Assembly (NCBI GenBank): GCA_947653505.1
Contig: CANTHI010000150.1
Coordinates: 1 to 8,325, forward strand
Origin: an uncultured Eubacterium sp.
GTDB lineage: Bacteria > Bacillota_A > Clostridia > Lachnospirales > Lachnospiraceae
Direction: 5' to 3'
Length of the DNA stretch: 8,325 nt
A program made the translations under genes and the position numbers. The notes below the pieces were generated by a model. It saw only the letters and a program-made list of their open reading frames with translations. It made no database searches and was not told where the DNA came from. This document shows, piece after piece, positions 1-6,129 of this stretch (the stretch's first letter is position 1; each line of letters begins with the position of its first letter).

Positions 1-190
1 CAAAGCTCACGCCGGAAAACCCATCGTCAATAAAATAATGCGTTTCGCTGATCCCGTTCTCCTTCGCGTACCGCGCCAGCATCTCCTTCTGTGTCTGGAT
101 GCTGGAGCTTTCCTGCACGTTCCCGTCATCCCGCGACAGCCTGCAGTATAAGGCTGCCTTATATTTTGTTTTTGTGGCGTGCCCTGCCAT
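1..190 (-). CDS. Large serine recombinase, N-terminal part (runs off the left edge)
   Basis: A 63-residue N-terminus is visible and the frame is open to the window edge. It has the resolvase/invertase catalytic-domain pattern of large serine recombinases: a hydrophobic strand leading into YCRLSRDD (residues 15-22, with Ser19 the expected nucleophile), then SSSIQTQK (28-35) and the conserved FIDDGFSG (53-60). The start is ATG at 190, preceded by a GGAGGG Shine-Dalgarno (197-202) with a six-base gap. Proteins of this family integrate and excise mobile elements by cutting both strands at a two-base core. Position fits an element integrase near one end, with the attachment site expected left of this window. 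It lies downstream of the relaxase and a 53-residue ORF on the same strand. The DNA-binding and zinc-ribbon parts are out of view, so the TnpX-like assignment is family knowledge plus inference. Confidence 0.9.
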   Translation of the reverse strand, partial: MAGHATKTKYKAALYCRLSRDDGNVQESSSIQTQKEMLARYAKENGISETHYFIDDGFSGVSF

Positions 191-295
191 ATGAATCCCT
201 CCGTTTCATGCAGGGCATCCCGCTGTCCAGTTACCAGAATTATAACGGTATCCCTGCCGCCTTTCAAGGCTTTTCCCCATATTTTCTGATCTTTT

Positions 296-457
296 TCAGA
301 TGCCTGAAAGCGGCTGTCTGTCACTTATCTTCCGTCTGATATTTTCCGCTGCCACGCTCCCGAATACATCGGCCATGCTTTTACTGCCGACATAAACGGG
401 CTTTACCACAATACGCACCGGCTTTTTCCTGCTCCTGTTTTCTTTTCCATCCCCCAT
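296..457 (-). CDS. Small basic protein of 53 residues upstream of the recombinase
   Basis: This short ORF starts with ATG at 457 after a perfect AGGAGG (463-468) spaced five bases away. It encodes a basic N-terminus (KENRSRKKP, residues 5-13), a beta-like stretch PVRIVVKPVYVG, then KSMADVFGSV and a basic helix AENIRRKI. I do not recognise a named family with certainty. Short proteins of this look (hydrophobic strand, S/D-M-x-D-V-F, then a basic helix with IRRKI) are, from memory, common just before serine recombinases in Clostridia mobile elements. A role as recombinase accessory or directionality factor is inference from position only. The relaxase gene ends 67 bases upstream and the recombinase begins 105 bases downstream, all on one strand, so co-transcription is likely. 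Confidence 0.75.
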   Translation of the reverse strand: MGDGKENRSRKKPVRIVVKPVYVGSKSMADVFGSVAAENIRRKISDRQPLSGI

Positions 458-524
458 TCAGTCCTCCTATAAAAATGTCTGCTGCAAAACTGCGCATCAT
501 ACTGGCCGCTGATATTTTTCTGTT

Positions 525-2054
525 TTATAAAGAAAGTTCCTGCCCCCTCTTTTTTGTCCTGTCTGCCTGTCTCTGCCTTTGTCTGGCGCGGTTTGCCTCC
601 TCACGGTCAAAACTGCTTTTATTGTAGCCGATTACTTCCGCATAAGCTAATTCCGTGGCTGTCCTGGCGCGTTCCGGGTGCAGGCTCTCCATTTCCTTTT
701 TTATGGATTTTATTTCTGCCCGCCACTTTTCCGGCATCAGCTTTTCACCTTTTTCCAAAAGCGCCACCATCCGCCTTTTTACCTCCGGGAACCGCTCAAG
801 TTCTGCTTTGTGCTGCCTGTCATATTTCAGCTTTGCGAACCCTTTCATTTCCCGGCTCTCACTGTAAATCTTCCAGCACGGCTCATATTCCGTATACATT
901 TTAAGCAGCCCTTCCAGCCGTTCAAGCCTGTCTGACAGTGATTTCCATTTTCCGTCAAGTTCCTGCCATTCCTGTTCTTTTTCTGCTGTAAACTGCGCAA
1001 GCGTTTCAAAACTGCCAATCTTTGCGGCTTTTATGAATGCCGCCGCTTTTTCATGTGACTGCAGCGCTTCCCGGTTCCTGATCCGCCGCAGGTGCTTCCC
1101 GCTTACGACCGGAAGTGCAAGCCTGCCCTTTTCCGCAGCCACAGTCCCGATCAGTTCCAGAATCTCATTCTTATTTTCTGATGCCTGCGCGGACAGGGCA
1201 GCCCTTAGTTCATCAGCTCTTTTTACCGCTTCTTTGTATGCGTTTTCAGCATTTTCCAGAAGCCTGTTCTGCTCCATGACCTTCCTGTTTATATCCCCGC
1301 GGTCAGAGCGCATCCCTTTCCGTTCAAGTGCGCCTGCTCCTGATCCAAGATGCACCGTCGGCTCCCTGTCAATGCCCAGCTCCTTAAAAGACCGGTACTC
1401 CCAATGACCGTCGATGCCTGCCCGTTCATTCACTGTATTGATCGTATCGGCAAGGTCTTTCCTCCACTGTTTCCCTTTTTTCCTGTCGTTCCAGTCTGTT
1501 GTAAATTCCGTCGTGCATTTATAGCCTTTTCCGTTCCAGTTCCTTATTTTATTTCCATTTTCATCAAGCGTATAGACCTTCCGCTGCTTCGCTCCCCATT
1601 TCCCGTCCTGTGAGAGAGGGCGCATGGTAAGAAGCACATGGATATGCAAATTCCGCTGCCCCTCCGCATTCACAGAATCATGCACGGCCCAGTCTGCGCA
1701 CATGCCCTGCGACACAAAGTTCCGGTCCACATAATCCCGCACTGTTTCCACCGCCATCTCATATGTCCATTCATTGGGGAGCGACGCTTTCAGCATTCTC
1801 GCAAGCTGCGCCTTCTTCCCTTTTTCCGCAAGCTCCACAGAGTTCCAGAGCGTTTCCCTGTCCTTATATTTTTCCGGCGCATTTTCCAGCAGTGAGATTT
1901 CGCTGTGTACTAAATCCTCGTGATATTTTGGACGGTAATCCATCCCGTCATATTCGCTATGCAGCACGCTCCGGCTTATGTAGGATGCTTTATCTACTGC
2001 TGAATGGCCCATGCTGCGTTTTACGATGCTGAACCTTGTGCTGAGATGCTTCAT
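525..2054 (-). CDS. MobA/MobL family relaxase (MobQ type)
   Basis: The protein is 509 residues from ATG 2054. The N-terminal relaxase domain has FSIVKRS followed by SAVDKASYISR, where Tyr25 is in the position of the MobQ nicking tyrosine. Next come the VHSEISLLENAP block, the metal-binding motif HDSVNAEGQRNLHIHVLL (His125, His137, His139) and the family signature HWEYRSFKELGID. The relaxase nicks oriT, stays bound to the 5' end and leads the strand into a recipient through another element's transfer channel. The C-terminal half is a charged, largely helical coiled-coil region (from about residue 260) ending in a very basic tail. The frame extends to a TTG at 2078, but ATG 2054 gives the usual MobA/MobL N-terminus; GGAGG at 2068-2072 precedes it with a long 13-base gap. 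No type IV secretion genes are seen, so the element looks mobilizable rather than self-conjugative. All expected active-site residues are present. Confidence 0.95.
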   Translation of the reverse strand: MKHLSTRFSIVKRSMGHSAVDKASYISRSVLHSEYDGMDYRPKYHEDLVHSEISLLENAPEKYKDRETLWNSVELAEKGKKAQLARMLKASLPNEWTYEMAVETVRDYVDRNFVSQGMCADWAVHDSVNAEGQRNLHIHVLLTMRPLSQDGKWGAKQRKVYTLDENGNKIRNWNGKGYKCTTEFTTDWNDRKKGKQWRKDLADTINTVNERAGIDGHWEYRSFKELGIDREPTVHLGSGAGALERKGMRSDRGDINRKVMEQNRLLENAENAYKEAVKRADELRAALSAQASENKNEILELIGTVAAEKGRLALPVVSGKHLRRIRNREALQSHEKAAAFIKAAKIGSFETLAQFTAEKEQEWQELDGKWKSLSDRLERLEGLLKMYTEYEPCWKIYSESREMKGFAKLKYDRQHKAELERFPEVKRRMVALLEKGEKLMPEKWRAEIKSIKKEMESLHPERARTATELAYAEVIGYNKSSFDREEANRARQRQRQADRTKKRGQELSL

Positions 2055-2221
2055 GCCCCACTTTCCACCTCCAGACAATTTTTAAATTCCTACTGTTTCC
2101 CTGCCCGGCAGTTTTCCTTTTTTAATCTGCTCATTTTAATTTTCACCACCCAAATATACAGACGCACCGGCAATACTTTTTCCATTCCCACCCCTGTATT
2201 TAACCTCTCCGCATATGCAAT

Positions 2222-2238
2222 AAATCTGTTTCAGATTT
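2222..2238. repeat. 7-bp hairpin beside the large inverted repeat
   Basis: Arms aaatctg and cagattt are separated by three T residues. It lies 14 bases from the 28-bp inverted repeat, on the relaxase side, and probably belongs to the same structured region. Confidence 0.6.
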
Positions 2239-2252
2239 GCGGCTCCGAGTGT

Positions 2253-2338
2253 ACTCCAATCTGGTCTGGACTGTCAATGGCAGGGGCTGAAGCCGATGCC
2301 TTGCGGCATCCCATTGACAGTCCAGACCAGATTGGAGT
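2253..2338. repeat. Perfect 28-bp inverted repeat with nested hairpin; oriT candidate
   Basis: The left arm (2253-2280) and right arm (2311-2338) are exact reverse complements over 28 bases, with a 30-base spacer. The spacer itself contains a perfect 6-bp hairpin, gatgcc-ttgc-ggcatc (2295-2310), which abuts the right arm. Pairing stops at both outer edges. It lies about 200 bases upstream of the relaxase start in the operon direction, where MobQ-type oriTs are commonly found next to the relaxase gene. No U-run follows either arm, which argues against a simple terminator. The oriT role is inference; I do not recognise a known nic sequence. Confidence 0.85.
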
Positions 2339-2554
2339 TATGGGCGTCTAAGCAAATCTAAGGACAAATCCGTGACGTTATCACCAGAGCCATAAAACAG
2401 AGCGTCCAGCAAAAATAATCTGCAAAACATGCATATCAGCCATGCCTTACGGCACTTTGTTTAAGCCGGAAATTCCCATGCTGTTACCAAAATATTTTTC
2501 AGCTTACAGGTTTCGGTCTGCCCGGAAAAGTCCTGCACCGCCACGGATTTTTTC
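2339..2554. other. Intergenic stretch between the inverted repeat and the hairpin array
   Basis: No convincing gene on either strand. It holds a small hairpin tgcc-ttac-ggca (2443-2454), whose sequence resembles the nested hairpin at 2295-2310 (both read atgcctt[a/g]cggca). On the minus strand, 2461 to about 2556 is a codon-like stretch ending in ILVTAWEFPA and a stop; I could not decide whether it is translated. Confidence 0.5.
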
Positions 2555-2686
2555 ACCCCGCCTGCGGGGTGCGCACAGATATACCATCGCTGGGGCGATG
2601 GTATTGTGCGCCCTGCCGGGGGCTCTCCTACGGAGAAAAGCTGCCTGTCTTTCAGACTGGCAGAAGGGGAATGCGCACTTCCCCTT
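2555..2686 (-). ncRNA. Array of five consecutive hairpins (possible structured RNA or origin)
   Basis: Five stems lie nearly end to end. They are accccg/cggggt (2555-2570); a long stem ataccatcgc/gcgatggtat extended past a 3-base bulge by gcgcaca/tgtgcgc (2571-2611); tctcc/ggaga (2624-2636); ctgcc-t-gtct/agac-t-ggcag (2641-2663); and aaggggaa/ttcccctt (2664-2686). The array starts 15 bases after the stop codon of the DUF3847-like gene. It would be transcribed within the mobilization operon on the minus strand. Function is unknown: a structured mRNA segment, a stand-alone RNA, or a single-strand origin / oriT part are all possible. The strand is assigned from the operon, not from any RNA evidence. 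Confidence 0.55.
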
Positions 2687-2701
2687 CGGTCGCTCTGCTC
2701 C

Positions 2702-3079
2702 CTACCCCTCTGCATTTTCTGTATCCGCTTTCACACTTTCAGCCGCCTGCATCCCTGCCGTCTGCTCAATCTCCTCAATCATCTGCCTGCACTCCCGTGT
2801 AGCAAGCGCAGCAAACAGGATGCGGTTCAGCTCGCTTTCCTCAAAGTGATAGCACTGCGGAAAATATTTCACAATGATGCCACCCATCATGTATTTATGG
2901 CGATTCTCCGCTTTCCTGCGCCTTTCGTTCTGCTTCTTCCTCTCATTTGCCAGCCTCGCCTTTGCCTGTTCCGCATTTTTTATTGCGTCTTCCAGCGCCC
3001 TGCTGTTCCCGTCTACGTTATCTATCATTCCATGCATCCCTTTCTGCTGTTTTCCGTTTCCGTTTTCCCGGCCTGTCAT
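2702..3079 (-). CDS. DUF3847-like coiled-coil protein of the mobilization operon
   Basis: The 125-residue protein has a highly charged central helix (ALEDAIKNAEQAKARLANERKK region, about residues 28-60) predicted to form a coiled coil. This leads into RKAENRHKYMMGGIIVKYFP and a compact C-terminal segment ESELNRILFAALAT. The layout of a charged coiled coil, a basic R/K-H-K turn, then a short hydrophobic helix bundle resembles the DUF3847 proteins found beside MobA/MobL relaxases in Firmicutes elements. That match is from memory and tentative. A relaxosome or DNA-binding accessory role is inference. Its start ATG (3079) overlaps the stop of the 201-residue gene as ATGA, so translational coupling is likely. 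The structured region and the relaxase follow downstream. Confidence 0.75.
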   Translation of the reverse strand: MTGRENGNGKQQKGMHGMIDNVDGNSRALEDAIKNAEQAKARLANERKKQNERRRKAENRHKYMMGGIIVKYFPQCYHFEESELNRILFAALATRECRQMIEEIEQTAGMQAAESVKADTENAEG

Positions 3080-3681
3080 AACTCCATCCCGCCTTTTTCC
3101 ACTCTCCGCCCCCTGTCTTTTCCTTTTACGGTGTCCATTTCTTTCCGCCGCTGCCTGATCTCTGCCAGCCGGTGCCTTACAGAGAAATCCTGTTCAGATA
3201 ATTTGCGGCTTTTTGTAGTGGCGACCAGTTCTGCGCAGCCTTCCTCCGAAAGTTCTGACAGCTTATGTGCTGCCCTGCTGATTATCTTTTTTTCATATCC
3301 GTCTGCTGCCCCATGCACCGCCTGCTCAAAGTTTGCAGCCGTATCTTTCCTGCCATTTCCTCCAAGCCTGTTGATCAGCGCGGCCTCATCAGCCGTAAAC
3401 CGCACCATCCCCCTGCCGTCCCCGCAGAGCCGCTCTATGCCTGTGCATTTGACCACGTTTCTCACACTTTCGTATGTATCCCTCGCTGTTATCCTGCCAT
3501 GCGTATCTGTCAGATGGACTTCCATGCCTGATGCGCCTTTCGGCTCCATCACAAGCCAGTGGTACTTATCACCGTCTTTCGTATATACAGCCTTATCCCT
3601 TCCTGAATACTTTTCATTCTTCTTATATTCACCCGTTCTGTCGTAGTAGCCTTTGATCTTTTCCACATGCTCCTGCTTCAT
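3076..3681 (-). CDS. Unrecognised 201-residue protein of the mobilization operon
   Basis: Starts at ATG 3681 behind an AAAGGAA Shine-Dalgarno on the minus strand. The protein is hydrophilic and rich in Lys, Arg and Glu, with no signal peptide or membrane segment. The N-terminal half looks like mixed alpha/beta (DKYHWLVMEPKGASGMEVHL, about residues 38-57). The C-terminal 60 residues are a basic helix (LAEIRQRRKEM) ending in RGRRVEKGGMEL. I cannot name a family. It lies between the excisionase-like gene (49-base gap) and the DUF3847-like gene (ATGA overlap). A cytoplasmic, possibly DNA-binding accessory of mobilization is a guess from context. Coding is supported by length, ribosome binding site, overlap with its neighbour and normal amino-acid composition, against a Ser/Pro/Cys-rich composition on the opposite strand. 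Confidence 0.8.
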   Translation of the reverse strand: MKQEHVEKIKGYYDRTGEYKKNEKYSGRDKAVYTKDGDKYHWLVMEPKGASGMEVHLTDTHGRITARDTYESVRNVVKCTGIERLCGDGRGMVRFTADEAALINRLGGNGRKDTAANFEQAVHGAADGYEKKIISRAAHKLSELSEEGCAELVATTKSRKLSEQDFSVRHRLAEIRQRRKEMDTVKGKDRGRRVEKGGMEL

Positions 3682-3730
3682 TCACTTTTCCTTTCTTATT
3701 GCCAGCCGCCTGCACACCTTATATAAAAAT

Positions 3731-3946
3731 TTATCTTTCCTGCTGCAGCCCGCCTTTTCCCATCCAGTCAAAAAATGCTTTTTTGCTGACTTTGATCAGC
3801 CTGCCGCTGCGGAATGCCGGGAAGCCCGGCGTATGTACAAGCTTATAGGCGCCTGCCCTTGAAATGCCCATGATGCCCTGGATATGCCGGACATCCAGCA
3901 CAAGCGGCAGGTCGTCATAGTCTTTCAGCCTTCTGCTGTCTTTCAT
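3731..3946 (-). CDS. Excisionase-like helix-turn-helix protein
   Basis: A 71-residue protein from ATG 3946. The frame extends to 3994, but a GGGAGG Shine-Dalgarno (3953-3958) sits six bases before ATG 3946, which decides the start. The core matches the small MerR-like HTH of excisionases and DNA-binding accessory proteins (HTH_17 type). It has LVLDVRHIQGIMGISRAGAYKLV (about residues 15-37) as the helix-turn-helix, then PAFRSGRLIKVSKKAFFDWM (about 43-62) as the wing and final helix. Such proteins bend DNA to promote excision or regulate the element's operon. It is the second gene after the promoter, overlapped ATGA by the 49-residue ORF. Directionality factor for the serine recombinase is possible but not shown; regulator of the adjacent promoters is equally likely. 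Confidence 0.85.
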   Translation of the reverse strand: MKDSRRLKDYDDLPLVLDVRHIQGIMGISRAGAYKLVHTPGFPAFRSGRLIKVSKKAFFDWMGKGGLQQER

Positions 3947-4092
3947 TCCATTCCTCCCATCGTTGATAAAAATGCAATTAATACCTGCTGCCATTCTGCC
4001 CGCGGGCCGTTCATCCTACCCCATTCCTGCGGCGTATCCGGGATCTGGTGCGCTCCCTGTGCGGTCATCGCGTCACTTCCCTGTCCTTTCAT
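3943..4092 (-). CDS. Small 49-residue leader-position protein overlapping the excisionase gene
   Basis: An ORF from ATG 4092 to a TGA at 3943-3945 that overlaps the excisionase start as ATGA, the same joint as between the two genes further down. The sequence includes AHQIPDTPQEWGRMNGPRAEW (split as AHQIPDTPQEW, residues 14-24, and GRMNGPRAEW, 25-34), then a hydrophobic stretch VLIAFLSTMGG. An in-frame TGA lies just upstream of ATG 4092. ATG 4068 (residue 9) has a better-spaced AGGGA and may be the true start. I do not recognise it. It is the first gene after the minus-strand promoter. Evidence for coding is the stop/start overlap, balanced composition, and the placement of the promoter about 60 bases upstream. 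Confidence 0.6.
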   Translation of the reverse strand: MKGQGSDAMTAQGAHQIPDTPQEWGRMNGPRAEWQQVLIAFLSTMGGME

Positions 4093-4156
4093 ATCCCCTG
4101 CGGACGGTCATTCAGTTGGAAATGTACTGGATATAATCAAATTACCATTTGAACGC

Positions 4157-4185
4157 ATCATAGCAGTATTCCCTTGCATTATCAA
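4157..4185 (-). promoter_or_regulatory. Promoter of the mobilization operon
   Basis: On the minus strand TTGATA (4180-4185) and TATGAT (4157-4162) are separated by exactly 17 bases, with TGC directly before the -10 (extended -10). Transcription would start near 4150 and reach the 49-residue ORF, the excisionase-like gene and the mobilization genes. This is a strong match to the housekeeping sigma consensus. Confidence 0.7.
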
Positions 4186-4202
4186 TAACTATGCGGTATC
4201 AT
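4174..4202 (+). promoter_or_regulatory. Candidate promoter of the plus-strand zinc-finger gene
   Basis: TTGCAT (4174-4179) and TATCAT (4197-4202) with a 17-base spacer. The -35 abuts the -35 of the minus-strand promoter, so the two would compete for polymerase. The -35 is a weak match. A perfect TATAAT at 4228-4233 lacks a -35 and would leave almost no leader before the AAAGGAGG. Confidence 0.4.
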
Positions 4203-4260
4203 AAGTGTAATAGATATGACAGTATTTTATAATTACCATAAAAGGAGGCAGCGGTCAGAA

Positions 4261-5304
4261 ATGGAATATGATTTTCAGCGGCATGGGCCGTTATTCGACA
4301 GGGTTTTGTTTGCCCTGACACTGGACAGAAAGAAAATGAAAGAACGCATCGTAGCCGGAACGGAGACTACAGTCCGTTCCCGGCTGCGGGGGAACCTGGA
4401 TGCGGAAGTGATATGTGACGTGACACGCCAGCTTGGGACATTTCTTATAGAGTTTGAGCAGGATCCGGACGGGGAATGGAACAGGCTCGGCCTTGTCCCG
4501 CTGCGCGAAGCGCTGCACACCAACAGGTGGAAGCAGCCGGATCTTGAGAAAACGGCGGGCAGTTTTCTCAAGCAGAAGTACCAGACATGCGATCCGGTAC
4601 GGCAGTATGCAGCTTTCCGCATATGGGAAGGCTATCTTGTGGCACGGGAATACCGGAACCGCAGCGCCGCATGTGACCGCTTTATAGAATCTGTAAGCCC
4701 CTTTACGCTGGCCTTCCAGACAAACACCACGGCAGATTTTGAACAGCGCATGGGCAGGCCCGCGCCGTTTGACCCATCCCACAGGCTTCCCCCACAGCTT
4801 CTGCCAGAAGATACAAGGCTTGCCCTCTGGTATCCGGATCAAAGAATGGGTATGGAATGTGCCTGTGTTTATGAATCATTCTATCCGGCAATGATCTATT
4901 ATCTGAACCGTCTGAAAGACTGGGGGCTGTGTTTCAGGCCGTGCAAAGTATGCAGCCGTTTTTTCCTTGCAAAAAGCCAGCGGTACGAACTGTGCAGTGA
5001 AAAATGCAGAAAATCACAGGCTTTGCAGAACAAGCGGGAATTTGATGAAAGGGCAAGGGAAAATAATTATGACCTGCTTTATAAGAATGAATGCCAGAAC
5101 TGGCGGAATAAGATTAACAAGGCAAAAAAAACAGATGGTATCCCACCGGGAAGGTTAAAAGAAATGAAAGATTCCTTTGAACTGTTTAAAACAGAAGCCT
5201 TAAAACGGAAAAAGCTGGTCCGTGCAGGTGAAACAGGCGTAAAAGACTTTATGGACTGGCTATACCAGCAAAGCAGCATTATTTCAGAACTGGCAGAGAA
5301 ATAA
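4261..5304 (+). CDS. Unknown protein with CGNR-like Cys4 zinc-binding motif (DUF6076-like, tentative)
   Basis: A 347-residue cytoplasmic protein, the only plus-strand gene in the window. The frame is open from ATG 4216, but AAAGGAGG (4241-4248) selects ATG 4261, 12 bases downstream. The N-terminal 200 residues are a mixed, largely helical region with no motif I recognise. Residues 228-249 form C-x2-C-x13-C-x3-C (CKVCSRFF ... CSEKC), followed by a basic helix (RKSQALQNKREFDERAREN). This resembles the CGNR zinc finger, a nucleic-acid binding module. The rest is Lys-rich helix. I recall similar Clostridia proteins filed under DUF6076, but cannot confirm it. It is divergent from the mobilization operon and has its own terminator, so it is an independent unit: a regulator of the element or accessory cargo. 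No catalytic motif was seen. Confidence 0.85.
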   Translation: MEYDFQRHGPLFDRVLFALTLDRKKMKERIVAGTETTVRSRLRGNLDAEVICDVTRQLGTFLIEFEQDPDGEWNRLGLVPLREALHTNRWKQPDLEKTAGSFLKQKYQTCDPVRQYAAFRIWEGYLVAREYRNRSAACDRFIESVSPFTLAFQTNTTADFEQRMGRPAPFDPSHRLPPQLLPEDTRLALWYPDQRMGMECACVYESFYPAMIYYLNRLKDWGLCFRPCKVCSRFFLAKSQRYELCSEKCRKSQALQNKREFDERARENNYDLLYKNECQNWRNKINKAKKTDGIPPGRLKEMKDSFELFKTEALKRKKLVRAGETGVKDFMDWLYQQSSIISELAEK

Positions 5305-5381
5305 AATACATACCATTACATTCCCCCGCTGATAACAGCACTTTTCCCCGCCTCCGCAATGTAAAGGCTGGAAAACAAGAG

Positions 5382-5413
5382 CGGGCATCCGCACTGTGCA
5401 GATGCCCGTTTTT
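5382..5413 (+). terminator. Rho-independent terminator of the zinc-finger gene
   Basis: Perfect 8-bp GC-rich stem cgggcatc/gatgcccg (5382-5389 and 5401-5408), with an 11-base loop that can pair further (gca-ctg-tgc), followed by TTTTT and an AT-rich run. It lies about 80 bases after the stop codon. The minus-strand anti-sigma gene ends at 5476 and faces it, so it insulates two converging units. The reverse direction lacks a good U-run. Confidence 0.85.
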
Positions 5414-5475
5414 ATATATATGATCCTGGCGTTATGTAAAGCCGAAAAATCATATCGGCGCATGGGCTGGCTGCC

Positions 5476-6129
5476 CTAATCTATTTCTGTTATGACAGCC
5501 AGCATCTCATTTTCCGTCATCCCATTTTTACAATATACAGAATAAGAAAAACGGCCATACGTCCAGACAGCCAGGTTATATTTTTTTCCGTCCCCTTTCA
5601 GGACAGCTTTCCTGCCATCTGCCGTCACTTCTTTTTCGTTATTATATACATTATAATCTCCGGAAATGTCACTGTCCCCGGCTTCTTTCCGGTATGTCAG
5701 CTCTTGCCCGTCATCCCCAAGGTACATTATTTCCGCCATCTCCCCGCTGTATGACTGGTAAATGCGCTCTGATACTTCAAACGGAAGTGTGGAAATGTCC
5801 GCAACAGCAAAACCGACAGCGTCAGAAAGTTCTTCTGCAGATGCTTTTTCTTCAATACCGCTGCCAGGCAATTCCAGCACCGGAGGATCTCCCGGTGTAT
5901 CAACTCCCCCAAGCTGCGGAACCGCAAAAACACCGGCCAGCAGGACAGCAATGCCGGCAGCCGCGGCAATATATTTCCGGTATGGCCGCCACCGTTTACG
6001 GGTATCCTCTTTGGAAAAAGCCAGGCGGCCTTTCGAAAGCATCTCCTGCAGATTCCCCAGGATGCGCTCCCTCATTTCTTCTGTCACTTCCAGCCTGTCC
6101 ATAATTTCCTCATATTTCCTCAAAATCAT
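5476..6129 (-). CDS. Anti-sigma factor, single-pass membrane protein with DUF4367-like outer domain
   Basis: The 217-residue protein has a charged cytoplasmic N-terminus (1-52, with helices EEIMDRLEVTEEMRERIL), one membrane helix (YIAAAAGIAVLLAGVFAVP, residues 53-71) and an outer domain (about 100-217). The outer domain contains LTYRKEAGDSDISGDYN (144-160) and LAVWTYGRFSYSV (186-198). The same domain occurs twice in the secreted protein of the same cluster. It follows the ECF sigma gene directly: ATG 6129 overlaps the sigma stop by 20 bases, and an alternative ATG 6102 (residue 10) has GAGG five bases upstream and lies just after that stop. Pairing with the sigma gene and the inside/outside layout support an anti-sigma that holds the sigma factor at the membrane until the outer domain senses a signal. 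The cytoplasmic part lacks a recognisable zinc motif (no HxxxCxxC), so it is not a classic ZAS domain. Family naming as DUF4367 is from memory. Confidence 0.85.
   Translation of the reverse strand: MILRKYEEIMDRLEVTEEMRERILGNLQEMLSKGRLAFSKEDTRKRWRPYRKYIAAAAGIAVLLAGVFAVPQLGGVDTPGDPPVLELPGSGIEEKASAEELSDAVGFAVADISTLPFEVSERIYQSYSGEMAEIMYLGDDGQELTYRKEAGDSDISGDYNVYNNEKEVTADGRKAVLKGDGKKYNLAVWTYGRFSYSVYCKNGMTENEMLAVITEID

Larger units (their letters stand above)
4140..4239 (+). repeat. 9-bp direct repeat flanking the divergent promoters
   Basis: The sequence aattaccat occurs at 4140-4148 and 4231-4239. The first copy sits just past the expected minus-strand transcription start, and the second just before the ribosome binding site of the plus-strand gene. 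They may be operator half-sites for one regulator acting on both promoters; this is inference. Confidence 0.4.

Noticed and set aside
7..324. Minus-strand frame of 105 residues over the recombinase start
   Set aside because: It is out of frame with the recombinase, which has the catalytic motif and its own ribosome binding site; the Arg-rich tail is an off-frame reading.
2090..2185. Minus-strand ORF of 31 residues (MEKVLPVRLYIW...) before the relaxase
   Set aside because: It has a GGGGTGGGA upstream but is very short and unlike anything I know; not enough to call it a gene.
2606..3646. Plus-strand open frame of 346 residues
   Set aside because: It is rich in Leu, Ser, Cys and Pro, has no ribosome binding site, and is antisense to two coupled minus-strand genes with normal composition.
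4291..4842. Minus-strand frame of 183 residues
   Set aside because: Antisense shadow of the zinc-finger gene, with no ribosome binding site and odd composition.
5441..5459. gccga/tcggc hairpin after the anti-sigma gene
   Set aside because: 5-bp stem and poor U-run on the minus strand; not a convincing terminator.
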